A stretch of DNA of 64,000 nucleotides from Chitinophaga barathri (GCF_003807585.1 NZ_RMBX01000002.1:1-64000); one strand, 5' to 3'; shown: positions 53,313 through 62,926, counted from the stretch's first letter. Program-made: numbers and translations. The notes: a model not told the origin generated them from the letters alone.

Positions 53313-54194
53313 ATGAGATCAGTTCTGGATTTAGTGGGCAACACCCCTATGGTGGCCCTGCAACGCATTCCCGAAAACCCTGACGTAACCATCTATGCCA
53401 AGCTGGAAGGCAACAACCCCGGCGGCAGCGTAAAAGACAGGGCCGCATACGGCATGATCAAAGGCGCGCTGGACCGTGGGGAGATCAGGCCCGGCATCAA
53501 ACTCATAGAAGCCACCAGCGGCAATACCGGTATTGCGCTGGCCATGATAGCCAATCTTTTTAACGTGGAAATGGAGATCGTGATGCCCGAAGACGCCACC
53601 CGGGAAAGGGTGCTCACCATGGAGGCCTTTGGCGCCAAAGTGACGCTCACCCCGAAAGAACAAAGCATGGAAGGCGCGATCGATTATGCGCATGCGCAGG
53701 TGCAGAAAGGGGGTTACCATATGCTGAACCAGTTTGCCAACCCCGATAATTACGGTATGCATTACCGCACTACCGGCCCCGAGATCTGGCGGGATTCCCA
53801 GCATGGTATTACACATTTTGTGTCCGCCATGGGCACTACCGGCACCATCATGGGCGTGAGCCGCTTCCTGAAAGAGGTGAACCCGGGTGTACAGATCGTG
53901 GGCTGCCAGCCCACAGACGGTTCCAAAATACCCGGCATCCGCAAATGGCCGGAAGCATACCTGCCCAAAATATTCGAACGCCAGCGGGTGGACCGCATTA
54001 TGGATATTTCCGAAGAGGAAGCCCGGATTATGACGAACCGCCTGGCCCGGGAAGAAGCCATCTTCTGCGGCATGAGCAGCGGCGGCGCAGTTGCCGCGGC
54101 CGTGCGTGTAGCCCGCGAGCTGAACAGCGGCATTATCGTCTGCATCATCTGCGACCGTGGGGACCGATACCTCAGCTCCGATCTTTTCGGTTGA
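53313..54194 (+). CDS. cysM: Cysteine synthase (O-acetylserine sulfhydrylase B type)
   Basis: 293 residues. PLP-lysine motif NNPGGSVKDRAAYGMI, then EATSGNTGIALAM for phosphate/substrate binding and GTTGTIMGV. The short form without the C-terminal extension, plus sequence feel, points to CysM, which can use sulfide or thiosulfate. It converts O-acetylserine, made by the cysE product next to it, to cysteine. Coupling: one base separates the genes. Confidence 0.93.
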   Translation: MRSVLDLVGNTPMVALQRIPENPDVTIYAKLEGNNPGGSVKDRAAYGMIKGALDRGEIRPGIKLIEATSGNTGIALAMIANLFNVEMEIVMPEDATRERVLTMEAFGAKVTLTPKEQSMEGAIDYAHAQVQKGGYHMLNQFANPDNYGMHYRTTGPEIWRDSQHGITHFVSAMGTTGTIMGVSRFLKEVNPGVQIVGCQPTDGSKIPGIRKWPEAYLPKIFERQRVDRIMDISEEEARIMTNRLAREEAIFCGMSSGGAVAAAVRVARELNSGIIVCIICDRGDRYLSSDLFG

Positions 54195-54227
54195 TTTTCA
54201 ATTTATTAATACTTACACAACCTTTAT

Positions 54228-54262
54228 AAACAGCCCCGGGGAAGCCCTCCGGGGCTGTTTAT
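54228..54262 (+). terminator. cysE-cysM terminator
   Basis: ACAGCCCCGG and CCGGGGCTGT flank GGAAGCCCT, then a T-rich run, about 35 bases past the cysM stop. Confidence 0.9.
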
Positions 54263-54272
54263 TTTATGTCCC

Positions 54273-54451
54273 AAAGCAGCCATAGTATTATGATCCTTCC
54301 AGGATATGGCATTGATATCCTGTTCATAAGCCAATGATAAAGCATAGATAAGGCATATCTTTAAGATATGCCTTATCTATGGGATATATATGCCTTATAT
54401 ATGGGACATATATGCTTTATCCCTATCGTAAGGCAGTACTATGGCTGCTTT
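54273..54451. repeat. Nested palindromic element with 11-/22-bp tandem units
   Basis: Outer inverted arms AAAGCAGCCATAGTA (54273-54287) and TACTATGGCTGCTTT (54437-54451). Inside: CAGGATAT/ATATCCTG near 54299-54321, GATAAAGCATA/TATGCTTTATC, and a perfect 19-bp-arm palindrome at 54343-54381 with a single central base. From 54368, 11-base units ATGCCTTATCT, ATGGGATATAT, ATGCCTTATAT, ATGGGACATAT, ATGCTTTATCC run in register, and inverted units lie left of them. The remaining gap (54452-54740) holds only a CATTCTTCGGT/ACCGAAGAATG inverted repeat (from 54642) and no credible gene. Confidence 0.85.
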
Positions 54452-54740
54452 ACGAGAACACTACATATACGCTTACAGGGAATATTGGCAGAAATGCCTC
54501 CCGAGGATAAGGTTGTGACAGAAGATGTTGCTAAAAATGACCTTTGGAGGGCTATTTGCGACAAGCGATAGGATCAAAGGAATCTTTTGGATAGCTGCGA
54601 CAGGTAAGAGGACGTTACTGAAATCCTGCTGTGATCCTTCAATCATTCTTCGGTGGTGTTTGGTCGTGGTAGGGGTTTGAGGGTGTTTAACCGAAGAATG
54701 GGCAAACAAGAGGGGAAGGATAACCCGGCGGAAAGGGCAT

Positions 54741-54773
54741 AAAAAAGCCCGTTCCGTTGGAACGGGCTCTTCA
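54741..54773 (-). terminator. pdhB terminator
   Basis: AGCCCGTTCC and GGAACGGGCT around GTTG, with T6 on the minus strand, about 20 bases past the pdhB stop. Confidence 0.93.
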
Positions 54774-54791
54774 GAATATCTGGAAAGAAGA

Positions 54792-55775
54792 CTATTTCTT
54801 CATATACATCACTTCTTTCACCAGTTTCACTGTCCTTTCGATATCGGGGAGGTACAGTTTCACCAGGTTCGGCGCGTAGTGCATGGGTGCGTCTACTGCG
54901 GTGATGCGGCGGATGGGAGCGTCCAGGTAATCGAAACCTTCTTTCTGGATGCGGTAAGAGATCTCGGAAGAGATGCTGGCGAAAGGCCATTGTTCTTCCA
55001 CGATCACCAGGCGGTTTGTTTTCTTAACGGACTCCAGGATGGTAAACCAGTCCAGCGGGCGGATGGTACGGAGGTCGATCACTTCGGCCTCGATGCCTTC
55101 CTTGGCCAGCTCTTCAGCTGCGCCCAGGGCTACTTTCATCATTTTATTAAAGGATACGATGGTAACGTCTTTACCAGCGCGTTTGATATCAGCTTTACCG
55201 ATGGGGATGATGTATTCCTCTTCCGGCACATCGCCCAGTTCGCCGTACATCTGTTCTGATTCCATGAACACCACCGGGTCTTCGTCGCGGATGGCTGCTT
55301 TCAGCAGGCCTTTTGCGTCGTAGGGGTTGGATACGGAGATCACTTTCAGGCCGGGGATATTGGCATAATAGCTTTCAAAGGCAGTGGAGTGCTGGGCACC
55401 CAGCTGGCCTGCGGAACCGTTAGGGCCGCGGAACACGATGGGGCAACCCACCTGGCCGCCGCTCATGGCCAGCATTTTGGAAGCGGTATTCAGTATCTGA
55501 TCCAGCGCCAGTACGGCAAAGTTCCAGGTCATGAACTCCAGCACGGGGCGTAACCCGTTCTGGGCGGCGCCCACACCGATGGCCGTAAAGCCCAGCTCGG
55601 CGATAGGGGTATCAATTACACGACGGGGACCGAATTCTTCCAGCATACCCTGGCTAACTTTATACGCTCCGTTGTATTCTGCTACTTCCTCTCCCATCAG
55701 GAATACCCGCTCATCACGGCGCATTTCTTCCTGCATGGCTTCTCTTAAGGCTTGTCTGAAGGCTATCTGACGCAT
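54792..55775 (-). CDS. pdhB: Pyruvate dehydrogenase E1 component, beta subunit
   Basis: 327 residues. Pattern of alpha2beta2-type E1 beta: [38 protein letters not shown], the central [26 protein letters not shown], and C-terminal [11 protein letters not shown], with [10 protein letters not shown]. With an E1 alpha subunit it decarboxylates a 2-oxoacid on thiamine diphosphate and loads E2 lipoyl groups. No E1 alpha gene is adjacent; the E2 gene at the left edge may or may not belong to the same complex. A TAAATTTG box lies upstream on the minus strand. Confidence 0.93.
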   Translation of the reverse strand: MRQIAFRQALREAMQEEMRRDERVFLMGEEVAEYNGAYKVSQGMLEEFGPRRVIDTPIAELGFTAIGVGAAQNGLRPVLEFMTWNFAVLALDQILNTASKMLAMSGGQVGCPIVFRGPNGSAGQLGAQHSTAFESYYANIPGLKVISVSNPYDAKGLLKAAIRDEDPVVFMESEQMYGELGDVPEEEYIIPIGKADIKRAGKDVTIVSFNKMMKVALGAAEELAKEGIEAEVIDLRTIRPLDWFTILESVKKTNRLVIVEEQWPFASISSEISYRIQKEGFDYLDAPIRRITAVDAPMHYAPNLVKLYLPDIERTVKLVKEVMYMKK

Positions 55776-55829
55776 TTGGTTCTATAAATGTTATTTGAAA
55801 TATATTCATGCCTTTTTCAAAAGGCAGGG

Positions 55830-55837
55830 CAAATTTA
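55830..55837 (-). promoter_or_regulatory. pdhB: pdhB -7 box TAAATTTG
   Basis: The complement of 55830-55837 reads TAAATTTG. Between it and the start lies a GCCTTTT/AAAAGGC hairpin (55810-55825) that would be in the leader. Confidence 0.4.
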
Positions 55838-55864
55838 TCGTTTGTTTGCCAAAAAGCAAAGCAT

Positions 55865-57037
55865 TTACATTTTCTCTATCACCATGGCACTCGCTCCGCC
55901 GCCACCATTGCAGATCCCGGCTACGCCATAACGGCCGCCCAGGCGCTGTAAAATGGAAGAAAGGGTAATTACGATGCGCGCGCCGCTGCAACCGATGGGG
56001 TGCCCCAGCGCCACCGCGCCGCCCCAGACGTTGAGGGTGCCGGGTTTTACGCCCAGGTCCCGCTCATTGGCCAGCGCCACGCAGCTGAAGGCCTCGTTGA
56101 TCTCTGTATAGTCCATATCCTCCATGGTGAGGCCCGCTTTCTCCAGGGCCCTGCTCACTGCTATGACCGGGGTGGTGGTGAACCATTCCGGCGCCTGCGA
56201 AGCGTCCGCAAAGCTCACAATACGCGCGATGGGCTTCAGGCCCAGCTCTTTCAGCTTTTCGCCGCTTACCAGCACTACTGCCGCCGCGCCGTCGTTGATC
56301 TTGGAGGCATTGGCCGCCGTAATGGTGCCGTCTTTCTCAAAAGCCGGTTTCAGGAGCGGCATTTTTTCAAAGATCACCTTTTTGTATTCCTCGTCCGTAT
56401 TGATGACCACGGGCGTTCTGCCGCCCACACCCACCGGCACGATCTCGTCTTCGAAATATCCTTTTTCGTAGGCCGCGGCCACGCGCTGGTAACTTTGTTT
56501 GGCAAATTCATCCTGGTCTTCGCGGGTAATTTTGTATTCGGTGGCGCAAAGCTCGGCCGCGCTGCCCATGTGGAAATCCTTGTAAGGGTCCCAGAGGCCG
56601 TCGCGCAGGATGCCGTCTGTTACGGCGCCATGGCCCAGGCGGTAACCGTTGCGGGCTTTATCCAGGTAATACGGGATATTGCTCATGCTTTCCATGCCGC
56701 CGGCGATCACCACGTCATTGTCCCCCAGCAGGATGCTCTGCGCGCCCAGCATAATGGCTTTCATCCCGGAGGCGCATACTTTGTTCACCGTGGTGGCGGG
56801 CACCGTATTGGGCAGGCCCGCATAGAGGCTGGCCTGTGTGGCGGGCGCCTGGCCGAGGTTTGCACTGATCACGTTTCCCATATACACTTCCTGTACCTGC
56901 TCCATAGCCACCCCGGACCTTTCCAATGCCGCCCTGATCACCGTAGCGCCCAGCGTGGTGGCGGGCACTGCCGCCAAAGAACCATTAAAACTGCCGATGG
57001 GCGTTCTGGCTACGGATACGATAAATACTTCCTTCAT
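55865..57037 (-). CDS. Acetyl-CoA acetyltransferase (thiolase)
   Basis: 390 residues from ATG 57037. Nucleophile Cys in NKVCASGMKAI, His in GHPIGCSGAR (usually GHPIGASGAR) and second Cys in GICNGGGGASAM. It condenses two acetyl-CoA to acetoacetyl-CoA or thiolyses 3-ketoacyl-CoA; the pattern fits AtoB-type acetyl-CoA acetyltransferases. The extra 15 residues of the longest frame (57082) look unlike a thiolase start. pdhB follows 90 bases downstream, but has a promoter of its own. Confidence 0.94.
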   Translation of the reverse strand: MKEVFIVSVARTPIGSFNGSLAAVPATTLGATVIRAALERSGVAMEQVQEVYMGNVISANLGQAPATQASLYAGLPNTVPATTVNKVCASGMKAIMLGAQSILLGDNDVVIAGGMESMSNIPYYLDKARNGYRLGHGAVTDGILRDGLWDPYKDFHMGSAAELCATEYKITREDQDEFAKQSYQRVAAAYEKGYFEDEIVPVGVGGRTPVVINTDEEYKKVIFEKMPLLKPAFEKDGTITAANASKINDGAAAVVLVSGEKLKELGLKPIARIVSFADASQAPEWFTTTPVIAVSRALEKAGLTMEDMDYTEINEAFSCVALANERDLGVKPGTLNVWGGAVALGHPIGCSGARIVITLSSILQRLGGRYGVAGICNGGGGASAMVIEKM

Positions 57038-57202
57038 ATCGGATAATTTGATTTTAACAACCTGGTCCGGCGTTGATCTCACGGGCGGGTCATTGCCTCC
57101 CGGTGAAATTTCCGGCCTCCCGGTTCAATGATTTTGTTGTTTTGGTGTTGCGTTTTTGAGAATCTCCAAATATAGCGAATTCCCCCCTTACCGATTTTTC
57201 GC

Positions 57203-57249
57203 TAAGTTTGCAGATGGTAAATATATTTGCCCATTGGTTAATAAATTTG
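57203..57249 (+). promoter_or_regulatory. dnaG: Three TAnnTTTG boxes in tandem upstream of dnaG
   Basis: TAAGTTTG (57203-57210), TATATTTG (57222-57229) and TAAATTTG (57242-57249) lie 19 and 20 bases apart, each followed by C. They match the -7 consensus. Their position between the two candidate dnaG starts excludes the upstream TTG at 57156. Confidence 0.45.
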
Positions 57250-57278
57250 CCAGGAAGTGCTACAAACCCGATAACGAT

Positions 57279-59267
57279 TTGATCTCCCAGAACACGATAC
57301 AACAGATACTCAACCGGATAGACATTGTGGAAATTGTCGGCTCCTTCGTTAAACTGAAGAAACGCGGCGCCAACTACATGGGCCTCTGCCCTTTTCACAA
57401 CGAAAAATCCCCCTCCTTCACCGTTTCCGGCAGCAAGGAGATCTATAAGTGTTTTGGCTGTGGCAAAAGCGGCAACAGCATCAACTTCCTCATGGAGCAC
57501 GAAAAATACTCCTATGTGGAAGCCCTCCGCTGGCTGGCCGCCAAATACAACGTGGAGATCGAGGAAAAAGAAGTAAGCCCCGAATTAAAAGCCAAACAGC
57601 AGCTGGCGGACAGCCTTTTTATCATCAACAACTTTGCGCGGGACTATTTCGTTAGAACCATCCACGAAACCGATGAAGGGCAGAACGTGGGGCTTTCTTA
57701 TTTTGAAGAAAGAGGATTCACGGAAGAGACCATCAAAAAGTTCCAGCTCGGCTACTGCCTGAACCTGCGCGACGCCTTTGTGCGCGAAGCGCAGCATAAG
57801 GGCTACAACATGGAGCTGTTGCAGAAAACGGGGCTCGTCACCATCCGCAACGACCAGCCGGCGGACAACTACCGCGGCCGCGTCATCTTCCCGATCCACA
57901 ACCAGAGCGGGAAAGTGCTGGGCTTCGGCGCGCGCATCCTGGTCAAAAGCGACCGCGCCCCCAAATACATCAACTCCCCGGAGAACGACATTTACGTAAA
58001 GAGCAAGGTGCTCTACGGCACCTATTTCGCCCGTCATGCCATCGACAAACTGGATGAATGCCTGCTGGTGGAAGGGTATACGGACGTAGTGTCTCTCCAC
58101 CAGGCCGGTATAGAAAACGTGGTGGCCTCCAGCGGCACCTCGCTCACCACGGACCAGCTGCGCCTCATCAAAAAATACACCCGCAACCTGACCATCCTTT
58201 ACGATGGGGACAATGCGGGCGTAAAAGCGGCGCTCCGCGGGCTGGACATGGCGATCGAAGAAGGCCTTAATGTAAAACTCGCGCTCATCCCCGATAAAGA
58301 AGACCCGGACAGTTATGTGCAGAAGATCGGCGTGGAAGGGTTCCGGCAGTTCATCGCCGAAAACAAACAGGACTTCATCCTCTTCAAACTCCAGGTATCA
58401 CTGAAGGAAGCCGGCAACGACACCACGAAAAAAAGCCAGCTGGTAAACGAGATCGCCGAGACCATCGCGCGCATCGACAAGGTGGAGGATTTTACCAAAC
58501 AACAGGATTACATCCGCCAGTGCAGCCAGCTCCTCAAAATAGACGAGGAAGGCATGGTGACGCTGGTGAACAAATACATCCGCGACCGCCTCACCAAACA
58601 GGCCACGCAGGAGCAAAGCCGCTTCAAAAGGGATCAGCCTTCAGGCGACGATGGTGGCCCTTCCCTCGCCGAAATGTACCCCGAGCACTTCGACGAAACC
58701 GGGCAGCCGGAGGCTGTACCCGACAACCTGTTCAACAAAGACGAAAAACAGGAACGCGAGCTGGTGAAAGTATTGCTTCGTTTCGGCGATATGATGTTTA
58801 ACGAAGAACAGAAGACCACGGTGGCGGATTATATCTTCCACCTCCCCTACGACTTCGAATCCCTGGCGGACAGCGAAGTCGTAAAAAAGATCCTGCGCGA
58901 ATACAAATCCCAATACGACGCGGGCGCTCCCCTGGATAAAAAATGGTTCCTCTATCACCAGGACGAAGAGATATCCAAACACGTAGCCCTCATCCTCGAG
59001 GACAAAGAAGCCGAACTAAGCGCCAACTGGCGCGACCGGTTCGAGATCAAGACCGTATACGGAGACGATGCCTTCGTAAAAGACACCATCAGCGCCACCC
59101 ACTACCTGATCCTCCGCAAGATCCGCAAGCTGATCGAAGAGAACCAGCAGGAGCTGAAAGACGCCACTGATTTTGACATCGTAAAAAGATGTCTTGAGAT
59201 GGATAAACATCTCAAACAAATGGCAAAGGAACTGACGGATACGGTGGGTACGGTGATCATAAAATAA
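57279..59267 (+). CDS. dnaG: DNA primase
   Basis: 662 residues from TTG 57279, which gives MISQNTIQQILNRIDIVEIV, the expected DnaG N-terminus; no ATG is available. CHC2 zinc ribbon CPFHNEKSPSF ... YKCFGCGKSGN (about 37-62), then the catalytic core with the Toprim motif LLVEGYTDVVSLHQAG and Asp-rich TILYDGDNAGVKA. The C-terminal domain probably binds the replicative helicase. It makes the RNA primers for replication. Rightward, without a close operon partner. Confidence 0.96.
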   Translation: MISQNTIQQILNRIDIVEIVGSFVKLKKRGANYMGLCPFHNEKSPSFTVSGSKEIYKCFGCGKSGNSINFLMEHEKYSYVEALRWLAAKYNVEIEEKEVSPELKAKQQLADSLFIINNFARDYFVRTIHETDEGQNVGLSYFEERGFTEETIKKFQLGYCLNLRDAFVREAQHKGYNMELLQKTGLVTIRNDQPADNYRGRVIFPIHNQSGKVLGFGARILVKSDRAPKYINSPENDIYVKSKVLYGTYFARHAIDKLDECLLVEGYTDVVSLHQAGIENVVASSGTSLTTDQLRLIKKYTRNLTILYDGDNAGVKAALRGLDMAIEEGLNVKLALIPDKEDPDSYVQKIGVEGFRQFIAENKQDFILFKLQVSLKEAGNDTTKKSQLVNEIAETIARIDKVEDFTKQQDYIRQCSQLLKIDEEGMVTLVNKYIRDRLTKQATQEQSRFKRDQPSGDDGGPSLAEMYPEHFDETGQPEAVPDNLFNKDEKQERELVKVLLRFGDMMFNEEQKTTVADYIFHLPYDFESLADSEVVKKILREYKSQYDAGAPLDKKWFLYHQDEEISKHVALILEDKEAELSANWRDRFEIKTVYGDDAFVKDTISATHYLILRKIRKLIEENQQELKDATDFDIVKRCLEMDKHLKQMAKELTDTVGTVIIK

Positions 59268-59333
59268 CACTTCCCTTTAAGACTACCTGCCTTAAACTAA
59301 TTATTTAGTTATATATTACGCATCAAACCCAAT

Positions 59334-60827
59334 ATGAAGATGCTGCGTAATTATGCTTTATTGTTGTTATGTAATCTATGCTTTGTTTTACACACCCATG
59401 GCCAGGAAGCGGTGGTTTCCCTACGTCTTCCGGATACAGCGGAACAGTACCGCTTTGAGGTCTTTGAGCCGCTGGAGGGCGCATACAACGGAAACCTGAA
59501 GACGCAGGAACTCCGCATACAAGGCGGCGGTTCCGGAATGGGGGATTGCAGCGTAGCTTTGAAGAAGCCGGGGTTTGTCCGGTTCAAATGCAATGCCCGG
59601 TCTTTTTATGTACTGCTGTTCCCGGGAGACCGCTTGCGGGTGAATGTCTACCCGAACAAAGATATCACGGACTGGGTGACGTTTTCGGGGACTAATGCAG
59701 CCGGGCAGCAATTGATCAATACGTTTTATTATCGCCCGTTCCAATACCTCTCTACCACCCCACTCTTTGATTCCCTGGGCAGGCATTATGATCTGATCAA
59801 CCCGGCAGTACTGTCAATCGCAAGTGCAAGGGCGGCCACTATCGATTCCCTGGTTCATAACGGCGCCCTCAAGCCCGGATTTGCCGCGCTCCTGCGACAA
59901 AATACCAACGCTTATATATTCGCGGATGCGGTTGACAAATACCTGACGATACTCAGAGGCAGGAAATACGGGCGTCTGAGCAAGCCAGACAGCATTCTGA
60001 TCCGCAACAACATCCGGGCACTGTTTGCCATTGCCTCGCCGGTGGCACAAAATACAGAGGCCACCATTGAAGGCGAATATTATGCGATGAAATATCTCAA
60101 CAGCGGCTTTGCACCTTCCACAGCCGGGGATACCATTACTGTTTTCGGCCCCTACAACAATTACGGCAGGCTACCGGATACATTACAGAAAAACTTGTTG
60201 GCCGGCAGCATTATCAGTAGTTACATTTCTTCCTTCGACGAATTTGATAAAACAGCCGCACGGAACTATTTCCGGACAAAATACCCAAACAGCCGCTACA
60301 ACGGGATTTTCAGCAAACTGGAAGCACAATACAACCCGGATGACAAAGTACTGATAGAACTGTCAAACCTGATTCACATCGACACCTCTGCAAGATCTAA
60401 CAGCGTCCGCAACCTGAAGGAACTGCACACAGCATTTTTTAAAGACAGGAAAATATTCATTGACCTCTGGGCAACATGGTGCATGCCCTGTATTGAACAA
60501 TTCGGCTACAGGGAAACGCTGGATTCACTGGCGGCAAAAAATAATATAACAGTCGTATACATCTCAATAGACGAGCCACGTCTCAGCCATAAATGGGCAA
60601 AGGACGTCTTCAGGTTCGGGCTGAAAGGTTTTCATTTCAGAGCAGGAGCCGCATTAAAGAATGACATACAACAAACGATCTACGGCAAAGAATCATTCAC
60701 CATTCCAAGATATATCCTGATCAATGAAAAGGGAGAAATTCTGAGCAAAGACGCTCCAAGGCCCGGAGATGCAAAAGCGATAGCCGCACTCTTTCAACAA
60801 ACGGTACAAGAATCCAGTCCCAAATAA
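59334..60827 (+). CDS. Exported TlpA-like thioredoxin-fold protein
   Basis: 497 residues. Signal peptide (about 1-24, LLLLCNLCFVLHTHGQ), a large N-terminal region of unknown fold that resembles the DUF-type extension found in Bacteroidota TlpA proteins, and a C-terminal thioredoxin domain with WATWCMPC (W379, C383-C386). The CxxC suggests a periplasmic reductase or isomerase. It follows dnaG by 66 bases but is probably independent. Confidence 0.83.
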   Translation: MKMLRNYALLLLCNLCFVLHTHGQEAVVSLRLPDTAEQYRFEVFEPLEGAYNGNLKTQELRIQGGGSGMGDCSVALKKPGFVRFKCNARSFYVLLFPGDRLRVNVYPNKDITDWVTFSGTNAAGQQLINTFYYRPFQYLSTTPLFDSLGRHYDLINPAVLSIASARAATIDSLVHNGALKPGFAALLRQNTNAYIFADAVDKYLTILRGRKYGRLSKPDSILIRNNIRALFAIASPVAQNTEATIEGEYYAMKYLNSGFAPSTAGDTITVFGPYNNYGRLPDTLQKNLLAGSIISSYISSFDEFDKTAARNYFRTKYPNSRYNGIFSKLEAQYNPDDKVLIELSNLIHIDTSARSNSVRNLKELHTAFFKDRKIFIDLWATWCMPCIEQFGYRETLDSLAAKNNITVVYISIDEPRLSHKWAKDVFRFGLKGFHFRAGAALKNDIQQTIYGKESFTIPRYILINEKGEILSKDAPRPGDAKAIAALFQQTVQESSPK

Positions 60828-60890
60828 TCCGGACTAAAGTCCTGCTTCCGGTGCTGATCCTCCACATTAGTGCCCCAGGCTGGCACAAAG

Positions 60891-61032
60891 GTCGTCATTG
60901 CGAGGAGCAGCAGCGCTAAAGTGGGTGGGGCGACGAAGCAATCTCCTGCATCGAATGGATGTACGCCGATATCTGGAGATTGCTTCGTCGCGGCTCCTGC
61001 ACAAATCCCCCGCTGCTCCTCGCAATGACGAC
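60891..61032 (-). repeat. Nested palindromic dispersed repeat, copy C (inverted)
   Basis: Outer arms of 21 perfect bases (60891-60911 and 61012-61032), inner arms CGACGAAGCAATCTCC / GGAGATTGCTTCGTCG (60931-60946 and 60975-60990). The asymmetric spacers place it in the opposite orientation to copies A and B. It lies in the 460-base gap between the TlpA-like and folA genes. Confidence 0.95.
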
Positions 61033-61200
61033 GTTTTCACAACGACGCCACAAACAAGGCCGGTTCTGTGGTAGATTTTCCCGCATTGCTAAAGCCCTTG
61101 CACTAAAGTATATAGTTTTAACCAACGCCTGGGACCAATAAACGTATCAAACAAAAGCACAAGAGCCCAGTCACAAATAACCAGGATTAAAAAAGAAAAA

Positions 61201-61296
61201 GCCGGAAATAAGTTTATCAAATAAAAAGTAGCTGTGCCCGCGACAAAGGAGAACACAGCCCAGTTTTACTTTTTATTTGATAAACTTATTTCCGGC
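61201..61296. repeat. Perfect 30-bp inverted repeat at the 3' end of folA
   Basis: 61201-61230 and 61267-61296 are exact reverse complements (30 bp). The right arm contains the last codons and stop of folA (stop 61286-61288). The 36-base loop holds a shorter GCTGTG/CACAGC hairpin. It may serve as the folA-thyA terminator, although it has no T run of its own. The left arm looks like an inverted duplication of the gene end. From 61033 to 61200 nothing else is visible. Confidence 0.93.
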
Positions 61297-61780
61297 GCTC
61301 CCAGGTCTGGAAGGTGAAGGCGTAGGCATGTTTTTCGTCCACGGGGTGATCTTCTGCATGGGTCAGTTCCCAATCTTCCGGATCGATGACAGGGAAAAAA
61401 GCATCACCCTTCAAAGTAGTATGTACGCGGGTGATATAGATCTTGTCTACCAGCGAAAACGCCTGCAGGAATATCTCCGTCCCGCCGGTGATAAAGATCT
61501 CATCCACATCAAAGTCTTCCGCGATGGTGATCGCGGCATCGATGGACGAAACTACGGTGGCCCCTTCGGGCGCGTAGTCCTTCTGCCGGGTGATGACGAT
61601 GTTCTGACGGCCTTTGAGTGGCTTGCCTCCCATGGATTCGAAGGTCTTCCGGCCCATAACCACCGGGTTGCCCCAGGTCGTGTTTTTGAAGAACTGGAGA
61701 TCCGCGGGCAGGTTCCAGGGCAGGCGGTTCTCTATACCGATCACATTGTTTTCGGAAGCGGCAACGATAATGGAGATCAT
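61286..61780 (-). CDS. folA: Dihydrofolate reductase
   Basis: 164 residues. [31 protein letters not shown] carries the substrate/NADPH motifs (LPW, catalytic Asp), then GRKTFESMG and FITGGTEIF. It reduces dihydrofolate to tetrahydrofolate. The start overlaps the thyA stop by 4 bases (ATGA), so both are one operon. Its 3' end is part of a 30-bp inverted repeat. Confidence 0.97.
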   Translation of the reverse strand: MISIIVAASENNVIGIENRLPWNLPADLQFFKNTTWGNPVVMGRKTFESMGGKPLKGRQNIVITRQKDYAPEGATVVSSIDAAITIAEDFDVDEIFITGGTEIFLQAFSLVDKIYITRVHTTLKGDAFFPVIDPEDWELTHAEDHPVDEKHAYAFTFQTWERRK

Positions 61781-62571
61781 ACTGCTACAGGGGCTTTGAT
61801 GTGAGGATGGAACTCATAATTCTCGAGGGTAAAATCCTCAAATTCAAAAGAGAAGATATCTTTCACATCCGGGTTCAGCTTCATGACCGGCAACGGGTAA
61901 GGCTTGCGGGTGAGCTGCAGCTGTGCCTGCTCGAAGTGATTATTATAAAGGTGCACGTCGCCGAAGCTGTGTACGAAATCGCCGGGCTCCAGGCCGCATA
62001 CCTGCGCTATCATGAGGGTGAGCAACGCGTAGGAGGCGATATTGAAGGGCACGCCCAGGAATACGTCCGCACTGCGCTGGTACAGCTGGCAGCTGAGTTT
62101 GCCATCCGCCACGTAGAACTGGAAGAGGCAGTGACAGGGGCTGAGCGCCATATCCGGCAGTTCGGCCACGTTCCATGCGCTGATGATGAGGCGGCGGCTG
62201 TCGGGGTTCTTTTTGATCTGGCTGATGAGATCGGTCACCTGGTCGATGGTTTTACCGTTGGCCCCTTCCCAGCTACGCCATTGTTTGCCGTATACGGGGC
62301 CGAGGTTGCCGTCTTTGTCCGCCCATTCGTCCCAGATCTTCACGCCATGGTCCTGCAGGTAGCGCACATTGGTGTCTCCTTTGAGGAACCAGAGAAGTTC
62401 GTATATGATCGATTTGAGGTGAAGCTTTTTGGTGGTCACCATGGGAAAACCGTCTTTCAGGTTGAAGCGCATCTGGTAGCCGAATACGCTCCGGGTGCCG
62501 GTGCCGGTCCGGTCCGTTTTGTTATTTCCCTGAGCGATAATATGTTGTAATAGATCCAGGTATTGTTGCAT
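61777..62571 (-). CDS. thyA: Thymidylate synthase
   Basis: 264 residues, E. coli-like length. Catalytic Cys in [30 protein letters not shown] for phosphate binding, and [16 protein letters not shown] with conserved Asn. It methylates dUMP to dTMP using methylene-tetrahydrofolate and produces the dihydrofolate that folA recycles; folA follows with a 4-base overlap. Confidence 0.98.
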   Translation of the reverse strand: MQQYLDLLQHIIAQGNNKTDRTGTGTRSVFGYQMRFNLKDGFPMVTTKKLHLKSIIYELLWFLKGDTNVRYLQDHGVKIWDEWADKDGNLGPVYGKQWRSWEGANGKTIDQVTDLISQIKKNPDSRRLIISAWNVAELPDMALSPCHCLFQFYVADGKLSCQLYQRSADVFLGVPFNIASYALLTLMIAQVCGLEPGDFVHSFGDVHLYNNHFEQAQLQLTRKPYPLPVMKLNPDVKDIFSFEFEDFTLENYEFHPHIKAPVAV

Positions 62572-62904
62572 GACCCCGCAAGTTAAATGTAAATTGGGAA
62601 ATAGCCTATCACAGCTATCAGATTACAGTCAGAAATAATATAAACAAAAGGGGGTAAACAAACAAATCTACTTTAACATAAATTTCATTAATCTGCAAAA
62701 ATATACATTGACCATATCAACAAGATCGTAACACTAACTATAAATCTAAACGCTTAAAAGATAAAGGCACTATTCGTTTATCATCAACCCAAAATTATCC
62801 GTTGCAGGGTCAGACCATGCAGCAGAACGAACTCGTGAAGCACACAGAAACCCGGAGCCTGAGAGCTGACACAACACATCAGAACTTTCCCATCTGGCCT
62901 TGCA

Positions 62905-62926
62905 GTTGATAAGATTTTTTATCAAC
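62905..62926 (+). promoter_or_regulatory. Small hairpin in the susC leader
   Basis: GTTGAT and ATCAAC (62905-62910 and 62921-62926) close a T-rich loop. TTTTTTATCAACCT is repeated at about 63019-63032, just before susC. The whole 495-base gap (62572-63066) has no gene; only the short, unsupported frame MQLNVPH (from 62944) is seen. Confidence 0.35.

Noticed and set aside
54368..54571. 67-codon frame starting in the 11-bp units of the 54-kb palindrome
   Set aside because: Its N-terminal half is repeat sequence and nothing supports expression; a decayed gene end cannot be excluded.
57156..57278. Upstream TTG start for dnaG
   Set aside because: It precedes the three promoter boxes, and the extra 41 residues do not look like DnaG.
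61033..61200. Possible small gene between repeat copy C and folA
   Set aside because: Only a short frame without features; the region looks non-coding.
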